From assembly GCA_019359095.1 (NCBI GenBank), contig JAHHHZ010000013.1, positions 248,001-312,000 on the forward strand: 64,000 nt of DNA, given 5' to 3'. The notes beneath the pieces are model-generated. The model worked only from the letters and a program-made list of their open reading frames with translations. It was not told where the DNA came from and ran no database searches. The translations under genes were made by a program, and so were the position numbers. The DNA is from Pleurocapsa minor HA4230-MV1. GTDB lineage: Bacteria; Cyanobacteriota; Cyanobacteriia; Cyanobacteriales; Xenococcaceae. Every line of letters starts with the position of its first letter. Within the stretch, counting starts at the first letter, position 1. This document shows, one piece after another, positions 17,612 through 28,034 of this stretch.

Positions 17612-18721
17612 CTAATTAAGCGCTTCAGCAGTATCAGGGGATTGAGCTAATTCTTCAAGCCGATCCTGCTGATCCTGAGAAATACAAGATTGAACCATTA
17701 CATCAATGTCTCCTTCTAAAGCGTTAGCCAAAGGAAAGTTTTTGCCCAGACGATGATCGGTAATGCGATTGTCTTTATAGTTGTAGGTGCGTATTTTCTC
17801 AGAACGTGAGCCTGTTCCTACCTGAGCTAGCCTTAAACCTCGGACTTCTTTTTGCTGTTCTGCCAGCTTGATGTCGTATAGTTTAGCTCGTAAAATTTGC
17901 ATAGCTCGCTCTCGGTTTTGCAGTTGCGATCGCTCTTCCGTACAAAAAATTCTAATTCCTGTAGGCTTGTGGATTAAATCCACCGCTGTTTCTACCTTGT
18001 TGACGTTTTGTCCCCCAGCACCGCCAGAACGCGCCGTTTTTAGCTCAATATCTTTGGGATCGATATGAATTTCGACATCATCTACTTCTGGCATCACAGC
18101 AACGGTAGCAGTAGAAGTATGTACCCTACCACTGGCTTCAGTTTGTGGTACTCTTTGTACTCGATGCACTCCTGCTTCAAACTTGAGCTTGCTGTATACC
18201 GAGTCTCCCGTAACTTCAAGGATCGCTTCTTTAAAACCACCCATGTCTGCTGTTGATTCACTCAGCAGAAACACTTTCCAGTTTTGGGTTTCCGCATAAC
18301 GCGAGTACATTCGCACTAAATCGCCCGCCCAAATACTGGCTTCATCTCCCCCTGTTCCCGCACGAATTTCTAACATGATATTTTTATCATCATTAGGATC
18401 GCTAGGTAATAACAAGATTTTGAGCTGTTCCTCGAGCTGTTCTAGCTGTTCTTCTAGTTCGCTAGCTTCCATACTAGCCATTTCTTTCATCTCAGGATCG
18501 CTCGCTTCCTTGAAAATTTCTTTCGCTTCTGCCAATTCAGCCCTAGTATCTTGCCATTTCTGATAGGTAATAACCGTCTCTTCCAGGGAAGAACGAGCTT
18601 TAGCTATTTTTTGGAGTTCGTCAGGATTTGTGGCAATATCAGGATCTGCTAGGCGATGAGTAAGTTCTTGGAAAGTTTGGGCTACAGATTGGAGTTTGTC
18701 TAATAAATATGCTTCTGCCAT
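17612..18721 (-). CDS. prfA: Peptide chain release factor 1
   Basis: 369 residues. RF1 reads UAA and UAG stop codons and triggers peptide release. The peptidyl-tRNA hydrolysis motif GGQ (236-238, in [16 protein letters not shown]) is intact. The stop-codon-reading loop has P-Q-T at 192-194 where E. coli RF1 has P-A-T, so it is RF1 rather than RF2, which has S-P-F. It is the last gene of the long translation block, but a terminator hairpin lies between it and rpmE, so it may have its own promoter. Confidence 0.96.
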   Translation of the reverse strand: MAEAYLLDKLQSVAQTFQELTHRLADPDIATNPDELQKIAKARSSLEETVITYQKWQDTRAELAEAKEIFKEASDPEMKEMASMEASELEEQLEQLEEQLKILLLPSDPNDDKNIMLEIRAGTGGDEASIWAGDLVRMYSRYAETQNWKVFLLSESTADMGGFKEAILEVTGDSVYSKLKFEAGVHRVQRVPQTEASGRVHTSTATVAVMPEVDDVEIHIDPKDIELKTARSGGAGGQNVNKVETAVDLIHKPTGIRIFCTEERSQLQNRERAMQILRAKLYDIKLAEQQKEVRGLRLAQVGTGSRSEKIRTYNYKDNRITDHRLGKNFPLANALEGDIDVMVQSCISQDQQDRLEELAQSPDTAEALN

Positions 18722-18779
18722 TGGTTTTCTCTAATCAAAATAGGTGATTTACTGAGTAAAATCGATCGAGATACAACAA

Positions 18780-18811
18780 ACCCAGCAGTCAATCAAAACT
18801 AACTACTGGGT
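18780..18811 (-). terminator. Terminator after rpmE
   Basis: On the minus strand ACCCAGTAGT and ACTGCTGGGT pair with one wobble and are followed by TTTGTTG. It lies about 20 bp past the rpmE stop and marks the likely end of the ribosomal transcript before prfA. Confidence 0.75.
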
Positions 18812-18831
18812 ATATATTTGTCTTAAAATGG

Positions 18832-19086
18832 CTAATTTTCAGCTTTGGATTCGGCTTTGGATTCGGCTTCGCTAGTAGGATCGAGCATACCGTATTTACG
18901 CAAGAAGCGATCGACACGACCTTCTGTATCGATAATTTTTTGCGTACCAGTATAAAAGGGATGATTACCCGACCAAACGTCAACGCTAATCTCTGGCTGA
19001 GTTGAACCAACGGTCATTACTACTTCACCGTTACAAATAACCTTGGCATCAGGATACCAAGTAGGGTGTATTTCAGGTTTTGGCAT
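18832..19086 (-). CDS. rpmE: 50S ribosomal protein L31, zinc-free type
   Basis: 84 residues. Core MPKPEIHPTWYPDAKVICNG and GNHPFYTGTQKIIDTEGRVDRF identify L31, which bridges the ribosomal subunits. Only one Cys remains, so the four-Cys zinc site is absent (C-minus form). The C-terminal tail is extended by an Ala/Glu/Ser/Lys repeat arising from a 12-bp tandem DNA repeat. It is 196 bp downstream of rpsI, with a dispersed repeat in between. Confidence 0.95.
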   Translation of the reverse strand: MPKPEIHPTWYPDAKVICNGEVVMTVGSTQPEISVDVWSGNHPFYTGTQKIIDTEGRVDRFLRKYGMLDPTSEAESKAESKAEN

Positions 19087-19185
19087 TTTATTATTCCTTA
19101 AGGAGTCACTTTGATTAATTAACAGCCACTGAATAACTTAAATTTAGACTTTTAATCAATAATCAAGCTAATAGCTGATGGCTGA

Positions 19186-19262
19186 GCGCGAAGTTGCGTT
19201 GCCCTAAAGGACTAGCTTCGCGTCGCGGGGGTTTCCCCCGTTGAGCAAACTTCGTAAGAAGA
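19186..19262. repeat. Dispersed palindromic repeat between rpsI and rpmE
   Basis: Includes CCCTAAAGGACTAGCTTCGC, a GGGGGTTTCCCCC hairpin and two copies of AGCTAATAGCTG-type sequence at the ends. The CTAAAGGAC and CTAGCTTCGCG modules recur at 50030 and 60590. It lies in an otherwise continuous ribosomal gene cluster. Confidence 0.65.
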
Positions 19263-19282
19263 GCTAATAGCTGTAGAAAAAA

Positions 19283-19690
19283 TTATCGTTTCGAGAATTG
19301 AGGAGCTTTACGCGCTTTCTTCAAACCGTATTTCTTTCTTTCTTTACAACGGGGATCGCGAGTGAGATAACCTTCTATTTTTAAAGGCTGACGATTATTA
19401 GGGTCTTGTTTGCACAATGCACGAGCTACACCTAGTTTGACAGCATCTGCTTGACCAGTCAAACCACCACCATGAGCATTGACCAAAATATCATATTCGC
19501 TCTCAAAGCCTAAAGTTTCTAAAGGCCCTTTGATCGACATCAGATAGCTGGGAATACGATTAAAATAATCTTCTCCAGGCTTATCGTTAACTACTAGCTT
19601 ACCCTCACCAGGTACTAAACGTACTCTAGCGATCGCTGATTTACGGCGACCAGTCGCCCAATATACTACTTTATCTTGTGTTCCTTCCAT
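19283..19690 (-). CDS. rpsI: 30S ribosomal protein S9
   Basis: 135 residues, full length. The N-terminal [20 protein letters not shown] and the basic C-terminus ending in KAPQFSKR are diagnostic; the tail reaches the P-site tRNA. It follows rplM by 3 bp, the conserved L13-S9 pair. Confidence 0.97.
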   Translation of the reverse strand: MEGTQDKVVYWATGRRKSAIARVRLVPGEGKLVVNDKPGEDYFNRIPSYLMSIKGPLETLGFESEYDILVNAHGGGLTGQADAVKLGVARALCKQDPNNRQPLKIEGYLTRDPRCKERKKYGLKKARKAPQFSKR

Positions 19691-19693
19691 GTT

Positions 19694-20146
19694 TTAGTTA
19701 CTCTTGGGAATAGTGTTGACGGTTAAAGTTTCAGGATTTTGGGCAGCATGGGGATGATCTGACCCAGTATAGACTTTTAGTTTAGTGAATAGTTTGCGTC
19801 CCATCGCGTTTTTGGGCAACATCCCTTTAATTGCTTTTTCCACAATGCGTTCGGGAATACGGTGCTGTAGCTGATCGAAAGTTTCAGTTTTCATCCCCCC
19901 TGGTCTACCAGAGTGGCGACGATATAGTTTTTGCTCGTTTTTTCTGCCAGTTACAACAACTTTTTCGGCATTGATGACAATCACAAAATCGCCAGTATCC
20001 ATGTTAGGCGTAAAACTAGGCTTATTCTTGCCTCTTAGAATCATGGCAATTTCAGTTGCTAAACGGCCTAAGCGCTGTCCTTCGGCATCAACTACGTACC
20101 AACTATGTTCTAAAGTATTTTGGCTTGGGAGGGGAGTTTTGTTCAT
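19694..20146 (-). CDS. rplM: 50S ribosomal protein L13
   Basis: 150 residues. [20 protein letters not shown] and [20 protein letters not shown] are typical of L13, an early-assembly 23S rRNA binder. It sits between truA and rpsI; the truA-rplM-rpsI order after rplQ is usual in cyanobacteria. Confidence 0.97.
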   Translation of the reverse strand: MNKTPLPSQNTLEHSWYVVDAEGQRLGRLATEIAMILRGKNKPSFTPNMDTGDFVIVINAEKVVVTGRKNEQKLYRRHSGRPGGMKTETFDQLQHRIPERIVEKAIKGMLPKNAMGRKLFTKLKVYTGSDHPHAAQNPETLTVNTIPKSN

Positions 20147-20188
20147 TTTCCGTGATATTATTTTGTGGATTATTTTAAATAAAGAGAT

Positions 20189-20986
20189 TCACCGAGCTAG
20201 ATTGAAAGTAGGCTGGGCATCAAACCACAGTGATTGAGCAAAAGGGAACTCAGGATAACCTACTCTCAATAAACATAAACCTTTGGCTGGAGCTGAATAT
20301 TTTACTTCCAGACGGCGTTGATTTTGCCAAACTTCCGTAAAATTTTCTGGCGATCGCTTACCAATACCGACTTCTACTAACATCCCTACGAGCAAACGTA
20401 CCATGCCATACAAAAAGCTGTTTGCCTGAATTTCCAGGTATAAAAATGCTGATTGACGGTAACATTCAGCAGCCTGGACTTCCACCTGAGCATCAATTCG
20501 GTCAGAACCAGATCTTTTAAAAGCGGCAAAGTTGTGTTCTCCTAACAAGGAATTTAAAGCTTGCTGCATCAAAGACTCGTTTAGTCCAGATTGATAGTAG
20601 TGCCAGCAGGTCTGATCGATAAACAGATTAGGTCGTTTCTCGGTATAGATGGTATAGCGATAACGTCGCCAGATAGCCGAAAACCGAGCGTGCCAGTCAT
20701 CCTCAACCTGTGCCGAAGCCCTTATTAGTATACCCTCTGGCAGTCTTCCATTAATAATTTTTGACCACTTATGAGGAGGAATCGGCCCTAAATACTCAAA
20801 GTGAGCTACTTGAGCGGCAGCATGGACTCCAGCATCAGTCCTTCCCGCACCATAGATATTTACCTTGTAGCCAGTAACGCTGGCGATCGCTTGTTCAATA
20901 TAGCCTTGGATACTTACCTGATTGGGTTGTTTTTGCCAGCCATGAAAGTTAGTTCCTAAATATTGAATTAGCAAAGCTATTTTCAT
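20189..20986 (-). CDS. truA: tRNA pseudouridine(38-40) synthase
   Basis: 265 residues. TruA converts U38-U40 in the tRNA anticodon arm to pseudouridine. The catalytic Asp is in GAGRTDAGVHA, and the stretches YLGTNFHGWQKQPNQVSIQG and FLYGMVRLLVG are family features. It lies in the ribosomal operon 54 bp after rplQ and 42 bp before rplM. Confidence 0.95.
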   Translation of the reverse strand: MKIALLIQYLGTNFHGWQKQPNQVSIQGYIEQAIASVTGYKVNIYGAGRTDAGVHAAAQVAHFEYLGPIPPHKWSKIINGRLPEGILIRASAQVEDDWHARFSAIWRRYRYTIYTEKRPNLFIDQTCWHYYQSGLNESLMQQALNSLLGEHNFAAFKRSGSDRIDAQVEVQAAECYRQSAFLYLEIQANSFLYGMVRLLVGMLVEVGIGKRSPENFTEVWQNQRRLEVKYSAPAKGLCLLRVGYPEFPFAQSLWFDAQPTFNLAR

Positions 20987-21040
20987 GAACAGTCCTGATT
21001 AGCAAGTTATCACCGTTAGGTTTAAATGTTGGTTTTTAGT

Positions 21041-21391
21041 TTAAACTAGCTCAATGAGTGCCATTTCAGCGTTATCACCACGACGACGCTTAGTTCTGAC
21101 GATGCGAGTGTAGCCACCATTACGTTGACCATAACGCTCACCCACGGCATTAAACAGCTCACTGACTAAATCTTTATCATAGATATAGCCTAAAGCCTGT
21201 CTTCTAGCTGATAAAGAACCATCCTTAGCTAGGGTGATCATCTTGTCCACTTCACTACGTACTGCTTTAGCACGAATCAAAGTAGTTTTGATTTGACCAT
21301 GACGAATGATCTCCGTTGCCAGAGAACGCATTAGTGCCTTACGTTGGTCTGCTGGTAGTCCCAGCATTTTTACTTTACATCGATGTCGCAT
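21041..21391 (-). CDS. rplQ: 50S ribosomal protein L17
   Basis: 116 residues, the compact bacterial form. [20 protein letters not shown] and the C-terminal [20 protein letters not shown] are diagnostic. It follows rpoA by 35 bp, as in the classical alpha operon. Confidence 0.97.
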   Translation of the reverse strand: MRHRCKVKMLGLPADQRKALMRSLATEIIRHGQIKTTLIRAKAVRSEVDKMITLAKDGSLSARRQALGYIYDKDLVSELFNAVGERYGQRNGGYTRIVRTKRRRGDNAEMALIELV

Positions 21392-21426
21392 GATTGATAA
21401 TTTTGCTAATTAGCTATATTGACTAT

Positions 21427-22413
21427 TTACTTACCTGATTTTTCTTGTGCCAGAGTAATTCCCAAGCGTTGCTGCAAAGCTTCAATTACTTCGTCTGCCG
21501 ATTTCTGACCGAAATTTTTAATTTCCAAGAGGTCTTCTTGTGTATAGTCGAGTAAATCGGAAACGGAGTTGATTTGCGCCCGTTTTAGACAGTTGTAGGC
21601 TCTAACCGATAACTGCAATTCTTCAATAGGAATTTGGCTGGTAGGATCTTCTTCATCTTGGTAATCTGGTTCAATCTCTTCCAAAGTAAGATCTTTGAGC
21701 GGATTAAACAGATCTACGACAATTCCCGCAGCTTGCGACAAGGCTTCTTCTGGCTTAATACTGCCGTTTGTCCAGATTTCCATCAACAGACGTTCACGAA
21801 TGCCTGAACCATCAACTCTAGCATCTTCAACACTATAGTTAACCTTAGTCACGGGCATAAAAACAGCATCTATTTGGAGAAAGTCTAAAGAACTCCCCTC
21901 TTCCTTCCCTCGTTCAACAGCACGATAACCCTTTCCTTTCTCCACCTTAAACTCCATCTCTAGGCTGGTGCCTTCAGCGATGGTAGCTACGTACTGGTTA
22001 GAATCTACTGTCTCTACTTCTGAAGGTAATTCAAACTGGGCAGCGGTAACTGTTCCAGGGCCAGTCGCTACTAAACGACCAATTTGAGGTTGATTAGTGT
22101 AGCTTTTAAGGACTATTTCCTTCATATTGAGAATAATCTCTAAAACGTCTTCTCTAACGCCCTCAATCGTGGCAAACTCATGAGTAGCAAAGCCAAACTT
22201 ATGCTCTTGTCTGCCTTCATCTTTTGCCATACCACCGCCAATGCGGATAGCTGTAACGGCTGCTCCTTCTAGGTTAGATAATAAAACTCTCCTTAAAGCA
22301 TTGCCCAAAGTAGTTCCCTGGCCACGATCTAAAGGTTCTAAGACAAATTTGCTATACTGGTGTTGATTTTTTAGGGTTTTAGACTCTACACACTCAATTT
22401 GAAATTGCGCCAC
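21427..22413 (-). CDS. rpoA: RNA polymerase alpha subunit
   Basis: 328 residues. The N-terminal domain (FVLEPLDRGQGTTLGNALRR) drives polymerase assembly; the C-terminal domain (about 250-320, LSVRAYNCLKRAQINSVSDL then GQKSADEVIEAL) contacts promoters and activators. Domain linker TSQIPIEE. It is separated from rpsK by 100 bp holding a strong hairpin, so alpha level may be set apart from that of the ribosomal proteins. Confidence 0.97.
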   Translation of the reverse strand: MAQFQIECVESKTLKNQHQYSKFVLEPLDRGQGTTLGNALRRVLLSNLEGAAVTAIRIGGGMAKDEGRQEHKFGFATHEFATIEGVREDVLEIILNMKEIVLKSYTNQPQIGRLVATGPGTVTAAQFELPSEVETVDSNQYVATIAEGTSLEMEFKVEKGKGYRAVERGKEEGSSLDFLQIDAVFMPVTKVNYSVEDARVDGSGIRERLLMEIWTNGSIKPEEALSQAAGIVVDLFNPLKDLTLEEIEPDYQDEEDPTSQIPIEELQLSVRAYNCLKRAQINSVSDLLDYTQEDLLEIKNFGQKSADEVIEALQQRLGITLAQEKSGK

Positions 22414-22464
22414 AGGCTGCTCTCCCTCTTATTCGACAAGCGATTGGATAAACCGAAATCAAAA

Positions 22465-22487
22465 CAGTTGCCCTCTTTTGGCAACTG
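22465..22487 (-). terminator. Hairpin between rpsK and rpoA
   Basis: Perfect 8-bp stem CAGTTGCC/GGCAACTG with a 7-nt loop; on the minus strand it is followed by TTTTGATTT. It looks like a partial terminator or attenuator inside the operon, or a processing site. Confidence 0.55.
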
Positions 22488-22513
22488 ACAAGCTTTTGAT
22501 AATTGAAAAAAAG

Positions 22514-22906
22514 TTATACTCTACGTCGTTTTGGTGGACGACAGCCATTGTGAGGTATGGGGGTGACATCGCGAATTAAAGTTATTTCTAATCCTACGCC
22601 CTGCAAAGCTCTGATGGCGGTTTCACGACCAGCACCAGGCCCACTGACCATTACCTCTACCTGACGCATTCCTTGATCCATTGCTCGGCGACCTGCGCTA
22701 TCTGCTGCCGTTTGAGCAGCAAAAGGAGTACCTTTCTTCGCGCCCTTGAATCCGCTTGCTCCCGCCGAAGACCAAGAAATAACATCACCTCTGATGTCGG
22801 AAATAGTCACAATGGTGTTGTTGAAAGTGGACTGAATATGCGCCACACCATTTGGCACGTTCTTTTTATTTTTTTTCGCACCACTTCTTCGTTTTGGTTG
22901 CGCCAT
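22514..22906 (-). CDS. rpsK: 30S ribosomal protein S11
   Basis: 130 residues. [20 protein letters not shown] and the C-terminal [18 protein letters not shown] are diagnostic. S11 is in the small-subunit platform near the E site. It follows rpsM by 47 bp. Confidence 0.97.
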   Translation of the reverse strand: MAQPKRRSGAKKNKKNVPNGVAHIQSTFNNTIVTISDIRGDVISWSSAGASGFKGAKKGTPFAAQTAADSAGRRAMDQGMRQVEVMVSGPGAGRETAIRALQGVGLEITLIRDVTPIPHNGCRPPKRRRV

Positions 22907-22953
22907 GTTGCTTTTGTTTGAATGTGATTAGTATGTGGATGTACTTTTGAGGT

Positions 22954-23337
22954 TTATTTCTTACCAGGAGCTTTCTTCTTACCAGCTACTGTCAATCTTC
23001 TACCCCTTCTGGTGCGGGCATTAGTCCGAGTTCTCTGACCCCTAAGAGGTAAGCCCATACGATGACGACGACCGCGATAAGTACCAATATCAGCGAGTCG
23101 CTTGATATTCATCGCTTCCCAACGTCTTAAGTCTCCTTCTACCTGATAATTATCTTCAATGTATGCTCTAAGTTTAGTAACATCTTCATCAGATAAATCT
23201 CGAACTCTCGTATCTGGATTGACTCCAGTTTCGGCGATCGCTTTTTGCGCCCGCGATAATCCCACCCCAAAAATGTAGGTGAGGGCGATCTCCACGCGCT
23301 TATCACGGGGGAGATCTATGCCAGAAATCCTTGCCAC
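22954..23337 (-). CDS. rpsM: 30S ribosomal protein S13
   Basis: 127 residues. [20 protein letters not shown] and the basic tail [16 protein letters not shown] identify S13 of the small-subunit head, which bridges to the large subunit. It lies between rpmJ and rpsK. Confidence 0.97.
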   Translation of the reverse strand: MARISGIDLPRDKRVEIALTYIFGVGLSRAQKAIAETGVNPDTRVRDLSDEDVTKLRAYIEDNYQVEGDLRRWEAMNIKRLADIGTYRGRRHRMGLPLRGQRTRTNARTRRGRRLTVAGKKKAPGKK

Positions 23338-23414
23338 TTTATTACTCCCTTATTTACTGCTGTTACTCTGTTTTGCCTAAATTGCTGTTAACTGAATCTG
23401 ACGAGCTATTGTAG

Positions 23415-23531
23415 CTACCCTTGGCGCTGCTTATGCTTAGGATTACTGCTACAAATCACCATTACTCTGCCGCGTCTTTTAATTACACGACATTTTTCAC
23501 ACATTTTTTTTACGGATGGTCTAACTTTCAT
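23415..23531 (-). CDS. rpmJ: 50S ribosomal protein L36
   Basis: 38 residues, beginning [20 protein letters not shown]. The zinc ligands C11, C14, C27 and H33 are all present, so it is the zinc-binding form. The gene is too short for usual ORF length limits but sits exactly where expected, between infA and rpsM. The ATG is at 23529-23531 and TAG at 23415-23417. Confidence 0.95.
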   Translation of the reverse strand: MKVRPSVKKMCEKCRVIKRRGRVMVICSSNPKHKQRQG

Positions 23532-23623
23532 GCCTTACTTTGGCCACACTGCAAGCCTATTATTATATGAATTAATTTGGATCTGTGTCAAATAGCTATT
23601 ACTTAACTGTCTGACTATGTTCG

Positions 23624-23848
23624 CTACTTGTTTTTGAGACGATAGGTAATCCTGCCTTTGGTCAGGTCATAGGGAGTTAATTCCACTTTGACGCGATCGC
23701 CTGGTAAGATTTTGATATAGTTCCGGCGAATTTTGCCTGAGATATGAGCTAAAACATTAAAGCCGTTATCTAGATCGACGCGGAACATGGCATTGGGCAG
23801 AGACTCTGTAACAGTCCCCTCCATTTCGATTAAGTCTTGTTTAGCCAA
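23624..23848 (-). CDS. infA: Translation initiation factor IF-1
   Basis: 74 residues, an OB-fold protein ([20 protein letters not shown]) that occupies the ribosomal A site during initiation. Between adk and rpmJ, the usual order. Confidence 0.97.
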   Translation of the reverse strand: MAKQDLIEMEGTVTESLPNAMFRVDLDNGFNVLAHISGKIRRNYIKILPGDRVKVELTPYDLTKGRITYRLKNK

Positions 23849-24019
23849 TGTTGACCTCTCTTACTTTTTGATAAATAATGAGCGATAATCAATATTTATC
23901 AGTTTACTGGGCGAGCTGAACTGCCCTAATCACAGCACTTTTGTTACATTTTGGGCTTATTTTGGGCTGAGTGGATACACAAGATTAATAAGCTTGAAGA
24001 TCGATTAACCAGCTATTCT

Positions 24020-24574
24020 TCAAGCGATGGCTGAGTTGAGCTGTTCTGTAACCTCTTCCATAGTGCGATCGCCATCAATAGTTTTTAGAGTTGCTCGCTG
24101 CTGATAAAAATCTATGACTGGCACTGTGTCCTGGTGATAAACTTCTAGACGACGGCGAATAGTTGATTCATTGTCATCTTTGCGCTTTCTTGCCAGTAGG
24201 CGAGATACTAAAACCTCGTCTGGCACTTCTAGATTAAGAACGCAATCAGCATTTTGCTCTAATTTCACCAGTAACTCTTCTAAAAAGGCAGCCTGATGTA
24301 TATTACGAGGAAAACCATCAAGAATCCAGCCATTGGTCGTATCTTCATAACCAAGACGGTCTTGAATTAAGCCCAAGATCAGAACATCTGGAACTAATTC
24401 ACCTCGATCCATATAATCTTTTGCTTGCTTGCCCAAAGTAGTTTGTTGAGCTACAGCTGCGCGCAGAATGTCACCTGTTGAAACATGAGGAATTTGATGA
24501 TTTTCAGATATAATCTGAGCCTGAGTTCCTTTTCCCGCACCAGGAGGACCTAAAAATATTAATCGCTTTGCCAT
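24020..24574 (-). CDS. adk: Adenylate kinase, short-lid form
   Basis: 184 residues. It interconverts ATP + AMP and 2 ADP in the cytosol. P-loop [10 protein letters not shown] lies near residue 9; the AMP-binding region is [11 protein letters not shown] and the lid region ([19 protein letters not shown]) is short, without the zinc-finger insert of long forms. It lies between secY and infA, as in many spc operons. Confidence 0.96.
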   Translation of the reverse strand: MAKRLIFLGPPGAGKGTQAQIISENHQIPHVSTGDILRAAVAQQTTLGKQAKDYMDRGELVPDVLILGLIQDRLGYEDTTNGWILDGFPRNIHQAAFLEELLVKLEQNADCVLNLEVPDEVLVSRLLARKRKDDNESTIRRRLEVYHQDTVPVIDFYQQRATLKTIDGDRTMEEVTEQLNSAIA

Positions 24575-24647
24575 ATCAACTTATTAAAATTGAGTTTTTA
24601 TCAGCAGGTCTAAAATTCTCTTCAAACCTGCCTAATACCAAACAGGA

Positions 24648-25976
24648 TTACTGCTTCACCATTCCTTCATAACGTTGAGAAATAACGTAGGTCTGGATTT
24701 GTTTAGCCGTATCAATTGCCACCCCAACTAAAATAAGCAAAGATGTTGCACCAAAACCGCTAAAAACTGTAGTTCCAGCAGGAATCGCACTTTCTACTAA
24801 AGTAGGCACTGTCGCTACTACACCTAAAAATATGGCCCCCAAGAGAGTCAGGCGATTTAGCACTTTTTCTAGATAAGCACTGGTTGCCTTTCCTGGTCTA
24901 ATTCCTGGAATAGACGCGCCCATTTTCTTCAAATTCTGAGACATATCAACAGGGTTGACAATCAAAGAAGCATAAAAGTAGCTAAAGAACAAAATTAAAA
25001 CTAGGTAAACGGCAACATATGCCCAATTTCCAGGCTGAATTGCCGTAGCAATTTTGGCAAATATTTCTTTAACTGGGCCATCTCCAGGCAAAAACCCTAG
25101 GAGTTGAGCTGGTAAAAACAAAACGGAAGAGGCAAAGATGATGGGCATTACTCCACCCTGATTTAATCTTAAAGGAAGATAATTGCTTCTCTCGCGATAA
25201 ACTCGTCTACCTACCTGACGGCGCGCCGAAATAATCGGAATACGCCGAGTTCCTTCTTGAATAAAGACAATGCCAATAATCATAGCTAGAAAGACCAGCA
25301 GTAGAACAACTACCTGGGCAATTTCGCCTCTACCTCCACTTTGAGCGAACTCAATCGTAGTAGCTAAAGTCTTCGGTAATACAGCCACGATGTTGACAAA
25401 AATTAATAATGAAGCACCATTACCAATTCCTTTTTCGGTAATTAGCTCAGAAATCCACATGACAAACATCGAACCAGCCGTTAAAGCCAGTACGGTCTCA
25501 CCAATAGGAATAATGCTTTTGGCAATAATGCCGTTGTTGACTAATAAACCGAGGGTAAGCCCAAAACTCTGAATTATTGCCCCACCCAAAGCAACATAGC
25601 GAGTAATTTGCGAGATTTTCCGTCTTCCTGCTTCTCCTTCATTCTTTTGCAGATCTTCCAAACTAGGTATGGCAGTAGCCAATAGCTGCATGATGATCGA
25701 AGCATTAATAAAGGGTAAAATTCCTAGCGCAAATATTCCCAAGGCGGAGATTCCCCCACCCGTGAAGATATCTAAAAATCCTACGATCGAAGAATTGCTA
25801 GAATTACCGATAAATTCGCCAAAAAGTTCCCGATCTATTCCTGGGACAGGAATAAATACTCCTAATCGGACTAATATCAAAAGACCAATGGTGACCAGCA
25901 GTCTACCTCTGAGACCCGCTGCCTGAGCCATTTGCAAAAAAGTCTCCTGTGCTGATGGAGTCTTTTCTCTAACCAT
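24648..25976 (-). CDS. secY: Protein translocase subunit SecY
   Basis: 442 residues with about ten membrane segments, the central pore of the Sec translocon in plasma and thylakoid membranes. The plug region (FLDIFTGGGISALGIFALGI) and the conserved loops (GIGNGASLLIF, PGIRPGKATSAYL) are present. It lies 119 bp after rplO and 73 bp before adk. Confidence 0.97.
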   Translation of the reverse strand: MVREKTPSAQETFLQMAQAAGLRGRLLVTIGLLILVRLGVFIPVPGIDRELFGEFIGNSSNSSIVGFLDIFTGGGISALGIFALGILPFINASIIMQLLATAIPSLEDLQKNEGEAGRRKISQITRYVALGGAIIQSFGLTLGLLVNNGIIAKSIIPIGETVLALTAGSMFVMWISELITEKGIGNGASLLIFVNIVAVLPKTLATTIEFAQSGGRGEIAQVVVLLLVFLAMIIGIVFIQEGTRRIPIISARRQVGRRVYRERSNYLPLRLNQGGVMPIIFASSVLFLPAQLLGFLPGDGPVKEIFAKIATAIQPGNWAYVAVYLVLILFFSYFYASLIVNPVDMSQNLKKMGASIPGIRPGKATSAYLEKVLNRLTLLGAIFLGVVATVPTLVESAIPAGTTVFSGFGATSLLILVGVAIDTAKQIQTYVISQRYEGMVKQ

Positions 25977-26095
25977 ATAGTACCTCTTATATACTTGGTA
26001 TTAAATAAGTTGTTTACGGAGAAATATTAACTAAATTTTTAATAAATTTGTTTTTCTACCTATGCTCCCTATGATATACCAAATACTGTGTGCGC

Positions 26096-26545
26096 TTACT
26101 TGGCAATAACTTCACAACTACCGCCAGCAGCTTCAATTTTTTGCGCTGCACTTTTAGTAAATGCTACTGCTTTGACATTTAGCGCGACACTTAATTCACC
26201 ATTCCCTAAAATTTTTAGTGGGCCGTCATTACTGGTGGCAATGCCATTTTCTAATAACGATCCTAGAGTGACATCCGTATTAGCAGGCAATGAGCCTAAA
26301 GCTTCAACGTTGATGGTAGTGTAATGCTTCTGATTAACCAGAGTAAAATGTTTGAGCTTAGGAACTCGACGATAAAGGGGCATTTGACCACCTTCAAAAC
26401 CAGCTTTAGTTCCAGTACCAGAACGGGACTTTTGACCCCGCATACCAAAACCACAGCTAGCACCTTGACCAGCGGAGATCCCACGACCCACTCGGCGCTT
26501 ACGCCTTTTTGACCCTTCTTTAGGGCTAAGATTTTCTAGTTTCAT
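26096..26545 (-). CDS. rplO: 50S ribosomal protein L15
   Basis: 149 residues. [20 protein letters not shown] and [20 protein letters not shown] are diagnostic. It is 21 bp after rpsE, so there is no room for rpmD (L30), which is absent here as in other cyanobacteria. Confidence 0.97.
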   Translation of the reverse strand: MKLENLSPKEGSKRRKRRVGRGISAGQGASCGFGMRGQKSRSGTGTKAGFEGGQMPLYRRVPKLKHFTLVNQKHYTTINVEALGSLPANTDVTLGSLLENGIATSNDGPLKILGNGELSVALNVKAVAFTKSAAQKIEAAGGSCEVIAK

Positions 26546-26566
26546 GGTTGTTTAATGTTAAATGAG

Positions 26567-27100
26567 CTAGGCGTACAGTTGTTCAATCGGAATATTCCTT
26601 TCCTTTGCTACTTCGCCAAAAGTACGAAGACCAGCCAAGGCATCAACCGCTGCTCTAGCATTATTTAAAGGGCTATTAGAACCTAACTGTTTTGCCAAAA
26701 TGTTTTTGACTCCAGCAAGTTCTAGCACGGTACGCACCGCACCACCAGCAATTACCCCAGTACCAGGAGAAGCAGGACGCATAAATACTTTGGCGCCACC
26801 AGCAATCCCGTTAGTAACGTGAACAATTGAATTGGACTTGGTTAAAGACACTTCTACTAGCTGTTTCTTCGCATCGGCGACTCCTTTACGGACTGCACCA
26901 ATTACGTCAGCAGCTTTGCCTACACCAACGCCTACCTGTCCTTTTTCGTTACCGACAACAACGATCGCTCGGAAGCTGAGTTTTTTACCACCCTTGACTA
27001 CCTTGCTGACTCGGCGAATCTGCACCACCCGCTCCTGCCAGGCGGAATCTTTCTCCTTAGCACGTCCTTTCTTGCGTGACTTATTATTAGCTTTAGCCAT
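26567..27100 (-). CDS. rpsE: 30S ribosomal protein S5
   Basis: 177 residues. The double-stranded RNA-binding part ([20 protein letters not shown]) and the second domain ([20 protein letters not shown]) are present. S5 lies near the mRNA entry and decoding region. 24 bp after rplR. Confidence 0.97.
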   Translation of the reverse strand: MAKANNKSRKKGRAKEKDSAWQERVVQIRRVSKVVKGGKKLSFRAIVVVGNEKGQVGVGVGKAADVIGAVRKGVADAKKQLVEVSLTKSNSIVHVTNGIAGGAKVFMRPASPGTGVIAGGAVRTVLELAGVKNILAKQLGSNSPLNNARAAVDALAGLRTFGEVAKERNIPIEQLYA

Positions 27101-27124
27101 AATGATTTTCCTTGATATTTTGCT

Positions 27125-27472
27125 CTAAAAATCTAATCCAGCTTCGCGAGCTGCTTCAGCCAAAGCTTTAACTCGACCATGATAGAGATTACCACCGCGA
27201 TCGAATACTACTTTCGCCACGCCTTTTTCTAAAGCTCTTTGGGCTACCAGTTTACCAACTTCAGCCGAAACAGCACAGGTGGAACCTTTAGTTTCAACAT
27301 TAAAGTCTGATGCTGCTGCTAGGGTATGCTGCGCGACATCATCAATGACCTGGGCATAAATATGATTATTGGAACGGAACACGCACAAACGAGGGCGTTC
27401 GGGAGTACCACTGACTTTTTTACGTACCCGTCGGTGACGGCGTTTTACTGATTCTTTGCGTGAAAGCTTCAT
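27125..27472 (-). CDS. rplR: 50S ribosomal protein L18
   Basis: 115 residues ending in the typical AAREAGLDF. The basic N-terminus ([12 protein letters not shown]) binds 5S rRNA. It is 5 bp after rplF, suggesting coupled translation. Confidence 0.97.
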   Translation of the reverse strand: MKLSRKESVKRRHRRVRKKVSGTPERPRLCVFRSNNHIYAQVIDDVAQHTLAAASDFNVETKGSTCAVSAEVGKLVAQRALEKGVAKVVFDRGGNLYHGRVKALAEAAREAGLDF

Positions 27473-27477
27473 AATTT

Positions 27478-28017
27478 CTACTTACCTGTCTTACCAGCTT
27501 TGCGTCTTACTTGCTCATCAAAGTAGCGTATTCCCTTGCCTTTATAAGGTTCAGGTGGTCTAACTGCTCTAATCCGAGCTGCAACGTTGCCAACTATCTC
27601 TTTACTGATGCCACTAATAATGACTTCAGTGTTTCTATTTTCTACGGCTACATCGATACCGTCTGGCATCTCCATGTCTACAGGTTTGCTATAACCAACA
27701 TTAAGAGTTAGTTTTTTGCCTTGGGCCTGCGCTCTGTAACCAACGCCTTGAATTAACAACCGTTTTTGAAATCCTTGGGATACACCGTCTACCATGTTTG
27801 CCACTAGGGTACGGCATAAACCATGACGCTGACGACCAATCCGAGAATCATTAGTTGGGCGGACAATGATGTTATCTCCCTCCTGCTTGACTTCAATTGG
27901 TTCAGGAATTTCTCGTTCTAGAGTACCTTTTGGCCCTTTAATCGTAACGTGTTGCCCTGAAATTTGAGCGCTCACTTTATCAGGTATGGGAATCGGCAGT
28001 TTGCCAATACGAGACAT
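27478..28017 (-). CDS. rplF: 50S ribosomal protein L6
   Basis: 179 residues with the two tandem L6 domains ([15 protein letters not shown] and the C-terminal [13 protein letters not shown]). It sits near the factor-binding site. 17 bp after rpsH. Confidence 0.97.
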   Translation of the reverse strand: MSRIGKLPIPIPDKVSAQISGQHVTIKGPKGTLEREIPEPIEVKQEGDNIIVRPTNDSRIGRQRHGLCRTLVANMVDGVSQGFQKRLLIQGVGYRAQAQGKKLTLNVGYSKPVDMEMPDGIDVAVENRNTEVIISGISKEIVGNVAARIRAVRPPEPYKGKGIRYFDEQVRRKAGKTGK

Positions 28018-28034
28018 AATTTACTCCTGTTAAA

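Noticed and set aside
18789-19010. Minus-strand ORF of 73 codons
   Set aside because: It is another frame of rpmE; the L31 frame is unmistakable.
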